From Cristatella mucedo (taxonomy: Eukaryota > Bryozoa > Phylactolaemata > Cristatellidae): a stretch of 64,000 nucleotides of DNA. Under the pieces are notes generated by a model. The model was given only the letters and a program-made list of their open reading frames with translations. It had not been told where the DNA came from and made no database searches. The DNA lies in the NCBI GenBank assembly GCA_009760855.2, contig WPIO01000001.1, positions 22,304,001-22,368,000 on the forward strand, given 5' to 3'. Positions 11,942-46,390 of this stretch are shown one piece after another (the first letter of the stretch is position 1; each line of letters opens with the position of its first letter). The position numbers were made by a program, and so were the translations under genes.

Positions 11942-12334
11942 TTAACCCGTTATTAATAAGTACGGGAACACTTAAGAATGAATGTCATTCTGCAACATCA
12001 ATACATAATTCAAATCGACTGGTTAGAACAGAGACATTAAACATGAGAAATGTCATTCGTTAGTATAGCGCCGCCTTAAGAGAGCTTGACGTCTATATAG
12101 GCACTTCGCATATGCACACATTTGCATTTGATGACGAAGGTCGTGGTCTCGAACCCTGCGGCATATGTGAAGTGCCTATATAGACGTCAAGCTCTCTTAA
12201 GGCGGCGCTATACTAACGAATGACATTTCTCATGTTTAATATCTCTGTTCTAACAAGTCTATTTGAAGTATGTGTTGATGTTGCAGGATGACATTCATTC
12301 TTAAGTGCTCCTGTACTTATTACTAACGGGTTAA
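11942..12334. repeat. 393-bp foldback with SINE family 2 core
   Basis: Two 173-base arms (11942-12114 and 12162-12334) are inverted copies with about ten mismatches, nearly all in the outer half; the inner roughly 80 bp differ at one position. The 47-base loop holds a tRNA-like B-box remnant (GTCTCGAACCC). The inner arm matches the SINE family 2 tail (GTGAAGTGCCTATATAGACG, later GCGGCGCTATACTAA). It lies about 840 bp past the PLBD stop codon on the transcript strand. Confidence 0.9.
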
Positions 12335-12344
12335 TTCTACGTGA

Positions 12345-12570
12345 ATCTGTAGAGTGCTACATTATCCTTTATGTGCTTATGCTGCCACTGTGCATGCTGC
12401 CACTAACCATACTTGCACGATGACCCTGTGCATGTTATTCTTGTTGTTTATTGAGCATGCTACCACTAACCATTAGATCGTTCTTCCTTTGCAGCCAATG
12501 TAAAGTACATAGAAAGAGATTGAGTTTTCTGAGGGTGCTAAATTAAACGTATTATTATTGTTATTATTAT
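12345..12570 (+). mobile_element. LINE family A 3' untranslated end
   Basis: Contains the 3' block with GCATGCTGCCACTAACCAT-type words, then AGAAAGAGATTGAGTTTTCT and an ATT-rich end. It has no RT part and sits between the foldback and the PLBD stop codon. Confidence 0.8.
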
Positions 12571-13176
12571 GATTATGATCATCATTAGTATTAGCAGTAA
12601 CTAAGCAATCAGGTATTTGGTCATGGATCGGTACGCCGGGCGAAAAAGGTTTTTTGTGTTCGGTGGAAATCACTCTGTGAACATTCAGTAGCCAAGTAAC
12701 GGTAAAGCTAGTATTTGAAAGCTGTAGTTGAAGTAACGGGGCTTGATTCTGGAATCAATGTATTTCAAAGGCTGAGCGTTCCTGCACAAAGTGGCACGGA
12801 CAGTTCTGCAGCAGCTGCATACTGTGGCAGCGAGAGACAACAGGCAAGCAGACCTACCTTGGCCAATAAGTACACGACACCGTCAAGTAACGAATTGCAT
12901 TCGAACTATTGTTTCTCACATCAAAGCTAGCAGCCTTTGAGGAATTTGAGGAAATGTAGATTATGCATCAGAAACACCTGCAGTTCTTCATGCTTCGTGT
13001 TTTCTAAGAAAGGCACATTCGTGAGCTATTGGCAAGAAATAGCCAAATGTCAATAACAGTGACGAGGGGCATAATTATTCTAGGTGCAGCCCTCGAAGAT
13101 TGCAGCATGGTCTAGCGAGAACCAGCTACAGTACAGCATGAGCATGAATATACAGCCCACAACATGATCACCATTG

Positions 13177-34693
<21,517 letters not shown>

Positions 34694-36900
34694 CGTCGAA
34701 GAACAATCATGTGAGTAGCCACAAGACTCATCACGTGAGCCCATGTGCCGAGAAAGGGTTGACTTTGATGAAGGGGCTGGGGCGCTCATCTCGGGCCAAC
34801 CTCTCGGATACTTGCTCTGACTGAGAGGACACGCGCACTTCTATTATTTATTTTAAATCTGCATCCTTTTTGCAGCAGCTGCTACAAAGCACCGAAGCGG
34901 CTTATATAATAAGGCTTTGTTGCCGCGCCACCCACTACCTTGACTTTCGTGGTGCCTGAGCCTACGGCTTCTGGCTGTCTTTATTTTAACTCGCGTGGGC
35001 TGACAATCTCCATCTTTCAGCAAACCGTCGACATCTAACAGATGAACTCTGACCGAAGTAGCCACTTCTGGGTCTCGGTGGTCGAATCCAGGGGCTCAGG
35101 CACCGTTTAATGGCGGGCAGCTTCGGGCCCTTAAATACTGCTGGTGTTCGCCTGGCTGTAGGGCGCTTGCAGTTCAAGGCCCAAATCATGGCTTTACAGT
35201 CTTACAGTGTGCAATGCTGCCACTAATCACGCTTGCATGCTGAAACTGTGCATGTCACTCCTAAGCATGGTATTCATATTTTTTATCAAGCATGATATTA
35301 CTCACCATTCAATCGCGTTTCCCTTTGCAGCAAATGTAAAGCGCCTAGAAAGAGATTTGAGTTATCTGAGGGCGTTTTAACAAGTGCATTGTTATTAGGA
35401 GTAGTAGTAGTATGGTTAAACCAGCTACTCTCATTTTGCGTTTTTGTGGTATTGTGTTTGAGTAAGTAGGACCGCTGGCAACTTGCAAGTATTTTAGTCG
35501 GCGGAAGCACTGCATGGCAGACTTCTGTCCAAGGCCGATAATTAGCTCAGAACACCCTTAAAGGCAATAGTGCTCGATAGGTAGATTCCTTTTCTGTCAG
35601 CAATCGCCTATAAGGGTAAAGCTGAAATCAACGCTTAACTGTAGGGAACTCACACTCGGACGCCTTCTAAAACCCAGGCTAAACCTACTGCTCCGTGGCA
35701 AGTTACTGGGCGCTACGGACAGGCAAAAGCATGAGACGGGCATCGTAAAGGTCAGCATTCAAGGAAAAGGATGGTTTTTGAAAAAATGCAATTATACACC
35801 TGGTAATTGTTTTGTTCTGCAAATGACCTGGGGGTACCCTTATTGGTGGGTGATTGAAAACGTAGTTTCGGAGTCGCACTGACTGAGCTGATCTTACATG
35901 TGGCATCGAGCTTACTTCTTGATCACTATGGCATGCCAGCGAGCTGCAGCGCTCCGTGAATGACGTGGGAAGGGTAGTCGTGGATAGTGGGGAGAAGGTA
36001 GTGTGGGAGAGGCGACTAGTACTACTCAACCCAAGGTTACGTGTGTAGAAAACAAACTAGTGGTGGCAGTCGTCGGCTGACGTTCTGCTTTCTTCGAGAC
36101 GTCAAGTAAACCGCCGAAAACAGACCAGCTCAGATGAGCTAGTTTACGGCTTTGCGAGATCTCGTCCAGATTACTGCGATTCGCTGTATCGATAGCATCA
36201 GGTGTCTGCAACCGGTTCAAAACGCGTCAGCTTGTCCGGTCTGTCGTCGACGGAATAGCTGCCTCTTTAAGGTACTTCTGCCTGAGTAGCGAATCAACCC
36301 AGATTATCTCTCGGGGTTACAAGTATGTGCGCTCCCTTCCACCAGCTTCCAACCCTATCGACCCCCCCCCTTTGCTCCTAAGCCAGGCTGTCGTGCTTCC
36401 CGCTTCTTAGGAACCCATCGTCTAGCCGCTCCTCGCAATAAATTTCAACTATAAATTTAAATTTTCTGGCGATTGGACCTTCCGTTCATTTCCAGCATAA
36501 GTCTGGAACTCGCTTCTGGTTTCTGCCACTACCGGCGTCGATTTTGGCCGTAGCTACAGATGCACTCCGCTGCGCTCACTCCGTCCCGTAAGTACTTCTT
36601 TTTTTCAATCTCTATGCTTAGCTTGCTGCTCTGGGCATGATTCAGCTCGCGTTAATAACCAAGGGTCCGACACCAGCAGTCCTTTCTATCCTCTTGTTTG
36701 CTTGCGTGCTAATCTAAGATTGGTTCTTGTGTTCTTTTGCATATTTGTCAAATCATGACATCATTGCATGTTATTAGCATGTGGTTATTGCTTTTTTTGT
36801 TTCGAGTCGTATAGCGCATTACGATTTCATTCCTTGTTATAAAATTACTTTTTATCATTATTAGATTAAATCGCATAGCCTCTTAACTCAATTGTGAGTT
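34694..36900. other. PLBD upstream region, mostly unrecognised
   Basis: It presumably contains the PLBD 5' UTR and promoter. No clear TATA or initiator element could be chosen. Apart from a LINE tail at 35198-35402 I see no repeat or gene; open frames are short and unlike known families. Confidence 0.4.
35198..35402 (+). mobile_element. LINE family A 3' untranslated end
   Basis: Contains the GCATGCTGAAACTGTGCATG block, CAGCAAATGTAAAGCGCCTA and the GAGTTATCTGAGGGCGTTTT tail. Confidence 0.82.
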
Positions 36901-36914
36901 AACTCACCTGTTCC

Positions 36915-37930
36915 AAAGGGGAGAAGACCTTCATCAAGAGGACATCAGGTCCAGTCAATTCTACCTTTCAGCTACGTAACATCGCAACAAATTCGGGCAT
37001 GCTTAAATAACAAAACCGAAACGAAACTGGTCTGTGCATTAGCAACAACCCAACTCGACTTCTGGAACTCACCGCTTGCAGTAATTGCTGCCTGTGCGAT
37101 AAGACGCTTAGTTGATGCAAAATCCGGCAACTGGGCTTCTTTGGAGTGAGCGTCACAATTGCCACACTAGTACCACTTCTCGCCGACTTACCCTGGCTCC
37201 CCATCAAGCAGCACGTCGACGTCAAGGTTTCGTCTTCACTTTTAGAGCCCTTCATTCGCTTGCTGTGTTGTGGGAGCCTGCTGCTTCTACTATTGTAATT
37301 ACCACAGCAGCCCCGGCCACTAGTGTATGCCCCACCTGCAACAGATGGTTGGGAAATTTACTAGGGGCAGCTTCTGACCCTTCATGTAAGGGTGCGGCCC
37401 ACCACAGATGCACTCCCCCATCTGTGGTGAGAGCCAGCTCGTATACGTACCCATTAAGAGAATAGAGATTGAGAGTGTCGTTTCCCGCTCACGTCCATGC
37501 CGTGTCTCCCTGAGACTCCACTAGTGCTGCTGCCGCCGGAGCAATACTAGATCTGGCCTACCTACTTGAAATAATTGTTTATCGGGCATCATACCCGTTC
37601 GTCTGACCCGTGTCATTTATCCTTGCTGCTCGGTAATTTCAATTCCTTCGGTCATTGTGCCTTCAATTAGTATGCTCCCAAAGCTTCGAATTCCCTATAG
37701 ACTGCCAACCGAGGTATACCCTGATTTGATGACATTCAAAAAGAAGCTAGAAGCCCACCTCTTTCTCACAGGATTTGTTCCGTACGTAAGTATTAACGTT
37801 CACGTTCGCTTGCTGACACTAGGCATGTTATCATTAACCAACTGACGAGCTTCCTCTAATGCATGTGTGACGTGTTCACCTACATTGACATTTAGTTCTC
37901 TTGGACCATGTGCAAATGTTTTACTATCAA
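36915..37930 (+). mobile_element. LINE family A relic interrupted by about 330 bp of other sequence
   Basis: 36915-37290 carries RT C-terminal remnants in shifted frames (for example HCQ-like and LAPHQAARRRQGF in place of LHWLPIKQ). 37630-37930 carries the continuation (VYPDLMTFKKKLEAHLFLTG) and a decayed 3' block. 37290-37630 does not resemble the LINE and may be an insertion. Confidence 0.6.
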
Positions 37931-38317
37931 TATCCGACAGATATGACGGGGTCTACAAAACGGCTACAAACATCGCTTTTGAAAAGCGTAAGTAACTTGC
38001 TCAGGTGTGGAAGCCCGGCTCACCATCAATGTCTTCGAAAGCAACCCTAAAGTCAGGACTACGGGTAGACTATAAATTAATTGACTTCCCCTGTCTGCTA
38101 GAGCCAGCCTATAGCCACGTGGCTCTTGCAGCGATAAACGGTAGGACTAAAGGAATGACAGCTTGATTACACACTTTATGAAAAAACCACATACGCTAAC
38201 TATAGCAGGTAACTAAACAATACTATAGAGAAACCCTGTGTAGATCAGGGCTACATGGGTTCGGAATGACAACGAGGCAAGCGCTCACGAACGTGTGACT
38301 TGGCTCCAGCAAACTAT

Positions 38318-38440
38318 CATGTATGGCGCCCTAAAAAACTTAATCTCTATCGAGGCTCTTCACATGTGCCACAGAGCTCAAACTCACGACTTTGATCGTC
38401 AAAGGCTTGTGCCTTGTGTCCTTTTCACGTGATCCCTATG
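38318..38440 (-). mobile_element. tRNA-derived SINE, family 2
   Basis: A minus-strand copy with a tRNA-like part ending near AAAGTCGTGAGTTTGAGC, then a GAGCCTCGATAGAGATTAAG tail. Confidence 0.6.
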
Positions 38441-39258
38441 CTTTGAGGATTTGCACAAAGGCCACTGAGCACACGCCCACTGTGCAATGGTCATTTAAGT
38501 TATTGAGCAAATACAGGTATAGCTTGGTTACTCTTAAATTCCCCTCCTTCAAGTTTTAGTCTTGTAGGTTTAATGCTTATCGTCTTCGGATGCATCAGTT
38601 CCAATAACATGTGTGCAAACCCAGGTAATATTCACATAGCCTGGTTGAATACTTTTATTCAAACAAAATAATCAAAATGAACAACTATATACATGCCAGC
38701 AAGGCACCCAAGCACAACTACAACACTCAAAGCTGTCCAATTGATAGACTAAAGGGTGCATGCAATCCGGATCAGTTAAACTTGCCAGAGGAATAATTAA
38801 TGTTTGCTTAAGAAGTGCATAACAATTGGGAGACACAAGAGAAATTTGAAGCTTAGCAAGATAATTAGCCTTTTAATTTGATAGGACGTGCGTCCATTCT
38901 TTTAGCCAACGAGGCATATTCTTATTTCATATATCTCAGTGCTATCACATTCGGCCGAAGCAGCACTAAATTGATCCACCAGTCGATTAAGCAACATTTA
39001 CACTTTGGAGAGACTGTGATAGGAAGACACCGAAGGACATTCTGCTTTCATTCGTAATACCGCTATTCTATTGCGTCGAAGTAGCATTATATCGTTCAGG
39101 CAGGCAATTCAGCCAAATCTTCATCATGGACGGCCTAATTTCCAATTACAGCAAACATGATCAGGCACATTCTACACCCAGATCAGAATAAAGGAATACA
39201 ACATGCACGATGCAATATTTCGCACATACTTAGCATGTGCACTTACTGGTGACGATAA

Positions 39259-42200
39259 GCAAATCAACGTAGACAGGCACTGTAATCAGGTGAGGTTGAG
39301 GAAAAGATGCAAGACCAATGTCAGAAAAGATTAAGCCGTTGAATTGCTCATCAAGCTAAAGCAACAAATTAAGTTCATCATGAAACAGTCAGCACACTGG
39401 TACTCACAATGGCAACTGCACATGCCAGCAAAGAAGTCGACCACCAGCAGATGCTTGTGAAAGCCTTCCACAACCCAAAAAGTGAATAGATCTGGCCAAG
39501 TTTGAAAGAAAAGGCTAAACCATGTAGACGCACTGTAATCAGGTGAGGTTGAGGAAAGGATGCAACACCGATGTCAGAAAAGAGTAAGCCGTTGAATTGC
39601 TCATCAACAAATTAAGCTCATGAAAAGTCAGCAACTGGTGCTCAAAATGGCAACTGTTACGAGCTCAGAAGTCGACCACCACAGATGCAGTCTGAAAGAA
39701 AAGGCAAACTCAATGTAGACAGGCACTTAAATCAAAATGGCACCGATGTCAGAAAAGATTAGCCTAATTGCTCATCAAGCTAAGAAGTTCACATGAAACA
39801 GTCAGCACACTGGATGGCAACTGCACATGCCAGCAAAGAAGTCGACCACCAGCAGATGCAAAAGGTGAATAGCTCTGACCAAGTCTGAAAGAAAAGGCAA
39901 ATCAATGTAGACAGGCACTGTAATCAGGTGAGGTTGAGGAAAGGATGCAACACCGATGTCAGAAAAGATTAAGCCGTTGAATTGCTCATCAAGCTAAAGC
40001 AACAAATTAAGTTCATCATGAAACAGTCAGCACACTGGTGCTCAAAATGGCAACTGTACCTACGAGCTAAGAAGTCGACCACCAGCAGATGCTTGTGGCC
40101 ACAACCCAAAAAGTGAATAGCTCTGACCAAGTCTGAAAGAAAAGACTAAAAACAATGTAGACAGGCACTGTAATCAGGTGAGGTTGAGGAAAGGATGCAA
40201 CACCGATGTCAGAAAAGATTAAGCCGTTGAATTGCTCATCAAGCTAAAGCAACAAATTAAGTTCATCATGAAACAGTCAGCACACTGGTGCTCAAAATGG
40301 CAACTGTACCTACGAGCTAAGAAGTCGACCACCAGCAGATGCTTGTGAAAGTCTGAAAAAAAAGAATAGCTCAAATCAATGTAGCTAACATGGACACTTA
40401 AATCAGGTGAGGTTGAGGAAAGGATGCAAGACCGATGTCAGAAAAGATTAAGCCATTGAATTGCTCATCAAGCTAAAGCAACAAATTAAGTTCATCATGA
40501 AACAGTCAGCACACTGGTACTCAAAATGGCAACTGCACATACCAGCAAAGAAGTCGACCACCAGCAGATGCTTGTGGAAGTCTTCCACAACCCAAAAAGG
40601 TGAATAGCTCTGACCAAGTCTGAAAGAAAAGGCAAATCAATGTAGACAGGCACTGTAATCAGGTGAGGTTGAGGAAAGGATGCAACACCGATGTCAGAAA
40701 AGATTAAGCCGTTGAATTGCTCATCAAGCTAAAGCAACAAATTAAGTTCATCATGAAACAGTCAGCACACTGGTGCTCAAAATGGCAACTGTACCTACGA
40801 GCTAAGAAGTCGACCACCAGCAGATGCTTGTGAAAGTCTGAAAGAAAAGGCAAATCAATGTAGACAGGCACTTAAATCAGGTGAGGTTGAGGAAAGGATG
40901 CAAGACCGATGTCAGAAAAGATTAAGCCATTGAATTGCTCATCAAGCTAAAGCAACAAATTAAGTTCATCATGAAACAGTCAGCACACTGGTACTCAAAA
41001 TGGCAACTGCACATACCAGCAAAGAAGTCGACCACCAGCAGATGCTTGTGAAAGCCTTCCACAACCCAAAAAGTGAATAGCTCTGACCAAGTCTGAAAGA
41101 AAAGGCTAAACAATGTAGACAGGCACTGTAAGCAGGTGAGGTTGAGAAAAGGATGTAACACCGATGTCAGAAAAGATTAAGCCGTTGAATTGCTCATCAA
41201 GCTAAAGCAACAAATTAAGTTCATCATGAAACACAGTCAGCACACTGGTGCTCAAAATGGCAACTGTACCTACGAGCTAAGAAGTCGACCACCAGCAGAT
41301 GCTTGTGAAAGTCTGAAAGAAAAGGCAAATCAATGTAGACAGGCACTTAAATCAGGTGAGGTTGAGGAAAGGATGCAAGACCGATGTCAGAAAAGATTAA
41401 GCCATTGAATTGCTCATCAAGCTAAAGCAACAAATTAAGTTCATCATGAAACAGTCAGCACACTGGTACTCACAATGGCAACTGCACATACCAGCAAAGA
41501 AGTCGACCACCAGCAGATGCTTGTGAAAGCCTTCCACAACCCAAAAAGTGAATAGCTCTGACCAAGTCTGAAAGAAAAGGCTAAACAATGTAGACAGGCA
41601 CTGTAATCAGGTGAGGTTGAGGAAAGGATGCAACACCGATGTCAGAAAAGATTAAGCCGTTGAATTGCTCATCAAGCTAAAGCAACAAATTAAGTTCATC
41701 ATGAAACAGTCAGCACACTGGTGCTCAAAATGGCAACTGTACCTACGAGCTAAGAAGTCGACCACCAGCAGATGCTTGTGAAAGCCTTCCACAACCCAAA
41801 AAGTGAATAGCTCTGACCAAGTCTGAAAGAAAAGGCTAAACAATGTGGACAGGCACTGTAAGCAGGTGAAGTCGAGGAAAGGATGCAAGACCGATGTCAG
41901 AAAAGATTAAGCCATTGAATTGCTCATCAAGCTAAAGCAACAAATTAAGTTCATCATGAAACAGTCAGCACACTGGTACTCACAATGGCAACTGCACATA
42001 CCAGCAAAGAAGTCGACCACCAGCAGATGCTTGTGAAAGTCTTCCACAACCAAAAAAAGTGAATAGCTCTGACCAAGTCTGAAAGAAAAGGGAATCAATG
42101 TAGACAGGCACTGTAATCAGGTGAGGTTGAGGAAAGGATGCAACACCGATGTCAGAAAAGATTAAGCCGTTGAATTGCTCATCAAGCTAAAGCAACAAAT

Positions 42201-43500
42201 TAAGTTCATCATGAAACAGTCAGCACACTGGTGCTCAAAATGGCAACTGTACCTACAAGCTAAGAAGTCGACCACCAGCAGATGCTTGTGAAAGTCTGAA
42301 AGAAAAGGCAAATCAATGTAGACAGGCACTTAAATCAGGTGAGGTTGAGGAAAGGATGCAAGACCGATGTCAGAAAAGATTAAGCCGTTGAATTGCTCAT
42401 CAAGCTAAAGCAACAAATTAAGTTCACCATGAAACAGTCAGCACACTGGTGCTCAAAATGGCAACTGTACCTACGAGCTAAGAAGTCGACCACCAGCAGA
42501 TGCTTGTGAAAGTCTTCCACAACCAAAAAAAGTGAATAGCTCTGACCAAGTCTGAAAGAAAAGGCTAATCAATGTAGACAGGCACTGTAATCAGGTGAGG
42601 TTGAGGAAAGGATGCAACACCGATGTCAGAAAAGATTAAGCCGTTGAATTGCTCATCAAGCTAAAGCAACAAATTAAGTTCATCATGAAACAGTCAGCAC
42701 ACTGGTACTCACAATGGCAACTGCACATACCAGCAAAGAAGTCGACCACCAGCAGATGCTTGTGAAAGCCTTCCACAACCCAAAAAGTGAATAGCTCTGA
42801 CCAAGTCTGAAAGAAAAGGCAAATCAATGTTGACAGGCACTGTAATCAGGTGAAGTAGAGGAAAGGATGCAACACCGATGTCAGAAAAGATTAAGCCGTT
42901 GAATTGCTCATCAAGCTAAAGCAACAAATTAAGTTCATCATGAAACAGTCAGCACACTGGTGCTCAAAATGGCAACTGCACATACCAGCAAAGAAGTCGA
43001 CCACCAGCACATGCTTGTGGAAGTCTTCCACAACCCAAAAAGTGAATAGCTCTGACCAAGTCTGAAAGGAAAGGCAAATCAATGTAGACAGGCACTGTAA
43101 TCAGGTGAGGTTGAGGAAAGGATGCAACACCGATGTCAGAAAAGATTAAGCCGTTGAATTGCTCATCAAGCTAAAGCAACAAATTAAGTTCATCATAAAA
43201 CAGTCAGCACATTGGTGCTCAAAATGGCAACTGCACATACCAGCAAAAAAGTCAACCACCAGCAGGTGCTTGTGAAACTCTTTAAGAATGCAAAAAGTGA
43301 ATAGCTCTGACCAAGTCTTAAAGAAAAGGCAAATCAATGTAGACAGGCACTGTGAGCAGGTGAAGTAGAGGAAAGGATGCAACACTGATGTCAGAAAAGA
43401 TAAAGCCGTTTTAAATTGCTCATCTAATTAAAGCAAAAACTAAACTATTCATGAAGCTGTCAACACACTGCCAAAACAGCAGTTGCATTTACCAGCTAGA
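39259..43500. repeat. Satellite array, about 18 monomers of about 255 or about 219 bp
   Basis: A landmark (ATGTCAGAAAAG) recurs at about 39318, 39571, 39746, 39956, 40206, 40435, 40691, 40909, 41164, 41384, 41639, 41894, 42149, 42367, 42622, 42878, 43132 and 43388. Spacing is mostly 253-256; several short units of 218-229 mainly lack the CTTCCACAACCCAAAAAGTG segment, and two units near 39.6-39.9 kb are more damaged. The copies are very similar. Minus-strand open frames repeat with the unit but stop in each one. The array ends about 2.9 kb past the NOVA stop codon. Confidence 0.95.
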
Positions 43501-44509
43501 AAAGGCCACGACCAGGAACTTAAGTAGAAAGTTTGACACGACACCAATGCTAAGTTGGCTGACCCTTACTGAAGTGACGATTACTGTAGACGATAAGGTA
43601 AAGTAGTCTCCTATGAGATACCAAATAAGCTAGACGGCCGATGGTCAGAAAAGATTACTCCTGAAAGCCAGACTACGAGTCTTGATACGAATAGCGTTCA
43701 AGGCTAAAGGTCAAAAACAGGAAAGCAATACAGCCAAGGCTGGTAAGATTACCTCCAATAATTTGTTTTGCTGTTGTTACAATGCTTCTACAAATCGATG
43801 AAGAAATTGAACGATGACGAGCTACAAGATACTCATCCCCCAGTATCTAAATACAGGGCATAGTGTAACTACTTCCAATGCTACCACAATGAACTCCTGT
43901 TGACTCAAGTGTGAAGACGTGGTATTTGAAAAGCTATGCTACCACTCTCTAACTGTACTGTTAAATGCTCAGCCATACTATAATACCGGGAGCAGGAGGA
44001 AGTCTGTCGTCGATAAAGATGATGGATAAAAGTTCTCAGTTCAACATTTTTAGACTGATAATGCAAATTCCCTTTAAAGCAAGGTGATAATCCAAGTACA
44101 ATCGAACCGATGATCAGACTTAATGGATGAACAACGGCATCAGTGACACACTTTCATCGTGGAAAACAATGGTATCCTCGGGCAGTCTCATGACTGAAAC
44201 AAGCATCTGGATGCTGGATAAAAACGTTCCGACGTATCACATTCATTGACGAACCTAATCAACTCTTGCCCACAAAAACGGGTTTTTAACTCCAGTTGCA
44301 ATGTTTTAAAAAAAAACATGCCGGTCTGTTCGAAAATGATGCCCGTTTTTAGATTGCAGCACCAGCTATGAAAGAAAGAGGCGTATCTGCGAATGTAATC
44401 CCAAGCTCGCCCAGATGATAAAGCCTACTATCATAGAACCTTACATGCTTAAAGTATTGACAATGTTCAACATGTAGTGGTGAGCAGTGCACACGTCGGC
44501 ACTGCACCA

Positions 44510-44582
44510 CAATACAATGTAAAGTGCCTAGGCCTAGAGAGATCGAGTTCTCGGAGGGCACTACATCAACATATTATTATTC
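44510..44582 (+). mobile_element. LINE A tail-only copy
   Basis: AAAGTGCCTAGGCCTAGAGA, then GAGTTCTCGGAGGGCACTAC and an ATT end. No LINE body. Confidence 0.65.
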
Positions 44583-45194
44583 CCATGTATCACCAAGACT
44601 TTCGAGCCTACTTAGGTATGCTCAAGTTTGTTCTACAGAACTTTTTTGGCAACAGTCGGGACTGCAAACAAGTGACAATTGGCGGAATGTCTGTTTCTTG
44701 CTCCAGCTACAACAGTCCTCAAAACAGTTCTACCATGCCAAGATCAAACAGGGTACAGTAGCACCAGTCTTGAGCAAGCCAGATCACACTCATAACTGTC
44801 ACTCGAGCAGATTATGGCCTCACTTTTAGCCAACTAACTAACCAGTGTGGGCAGGCCCAGTTCCACCTTACTCTATTTTGCTCTTTCATAACTAGATACT
44901 ATAGACATGTATGCATTCATTATTAAAATTAAATCGTTCAAACCTGGATCTATTACGACCTCTGCACTACATGAACCTAGTTGCCACCGTGCTGTGATTA
45001 ATATGCTAAGGCTAAATATATTCAAGTAATGTGTAGGGCAGTAAGGCCTGAAACTGTTCAATAAGCAGTCACTAGTCACTAATAATGTGACCGAAAGCAA
45101 GAAAGCTAAAGATGGAAAGCTTGTGTTACGGCTCATTAGTGCTTTAATACTTCCTGTTTATGCAAAACCTGTTAGCCAATTCAACAGATTCATT

Positions 45195-45325
45195 TATATA
45201 GCAGAAGACGGCTATCACTTCCGTTTTCAGTAGGCAATGAACGATTGCACACTGCACGACTTGAACCTACGACCTGAGTTGTTAAGAGCTCTCACCTTAC
45301 CCGAAGGCTAAGACTCGGGAGCCAT
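45195..45325 (-). mobile_element. tRNA-derived SINE, family 1 (diverged)
   Basis: A B-box remnant (GTAGGTTCAAGTCGTGCAG) and a body with an ATCGTTCATTGCC segment on the minus strand. Confidence 0.5.
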
Positions 45326-45394
45326 GAAAAATCTATTAGAAGTCTAACGTTTGGGCTGAAAATGATTACGTGAGTTGATAATCAAATGCGTACA

Positions 45395-45474
45395 GTGTAG
45401 AGTAATCTTATTTTCACACCAAATCGGTTGTACACGTACAACCGATTTGGTGTGAAAATAAGATTACTCTACAC
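45395..45474. repeat. Perfect 39-bp inverted repeat with 2-base spacer
   Basis: 45395-45433 is exactly complementary to 45436-45474; only AC (45434-45435) separates the arms. There are no mismatches. It is not shared with any other part of the window and lies about 920 bp past the NOVA stop codon on the transcript strand. Confidence 0.95.
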
Positions 45475-46390
45475 GAATATGTTTGGCAGCTCGATAGAAT
45501 CAGCTTTCCACTAATGTCTCGACACAAATCTCGTAAGCTAGCAGCAACTGGCAGTAGTTATATGTCTATCAGTATGTAAAGTGAATAAAAGGCAATTTGC
45601 AAAGATTGTTAATACCACATGTAATACATAGCAAATCGAAAGTCAGAACCTAATTACTTGAAACCTGACAGTCATTGAATAACTGCAATGAGCACACAAA
45701 ACACAAGCTTTTGGAGCTCACTTCTGAGGTAAAGCTAGTCAAGTCAAGTATTTTTTTAAAGTCTTCTTACCTGATGCATGAGGTGGAATTGTCTAACCGA
45801 ATGCTTGGAAATGAAGTCATGATGCTTTATAATGTATTTGCCAGATGTACTAAGTCGCAATGAAGCAGACAATGAAATGACACGAATAAGAATAGGCAAT
45901 GCATGAGAGCTCAGAAACACAAGGTATAGGTCTGCGAACGTTTTAATGTAGTAAATGAGATAAGATATCTACAACCAAGTAACGGCAACGAAAAGCCACG
46001 TGCCATGGTAGGCTGGCACTCGAATGTTACGATGACATGACGATAGCAGGAGTTCAGTACATCATGAAGTAGTGTTGACATCGAGTCGGCATGAAGTAGG
46101 GCGGCTCACAGCCAAAAGTTTATGAAACTGCATGCTGTGGCAGGCGAATTCAGCGAGCAGCGACGAACAGGAAAGAACCGGCAACTCAGCCTGCCATCTC
46201 GAGGCAGCACGTGTTTATGAGGCAAACATCAAACCCGTTTGAACCAGAAAACTGGACCAAATATGTGGTCATGACAGTGCCGTGCGAGTAATAAATGCAG
46301 TATGTAATCCATGAGAGTGAAGGCTGTCACGACACAATGGAGGGATGCAACTTCAAGATGTCCTGCCAGCACTGATCAGTTGATGGCAGA

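Larger units (their letters stand above)
43501..46390. other. Spacer between satellite and NOVA gene
   Basis: Apart from the LINE tail at 44510, the SINE at 45195 and the palindrome at 45395, nothing coding was recognised. The right part should contain the NOVA 3' UTR. Confidence 0.4.

Noticed and set aside
39259..43500. Repeated 60-79 codon minus-strand frames in the satellite (for example FQTWSELFTFWVVE)
   Set aside because: They recur only because the DNA unit repeats; each unit has a stop, the Cys/Phe-rich content is not protein-family-like, and short units change the frame.
39259..43500. Idea that satellite RNA could titrate NOVA protein through YCAY motifs
   Set aside because: Counting by eye gives about five YCAY per 255-base unit on either strand, close to the roughly four expected by chance.
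39259..43500. CRISPR-like array
   Set aside because: Units are contiguous, about 255 bp, with no short repeat and spacer alternation, in an animal genome.
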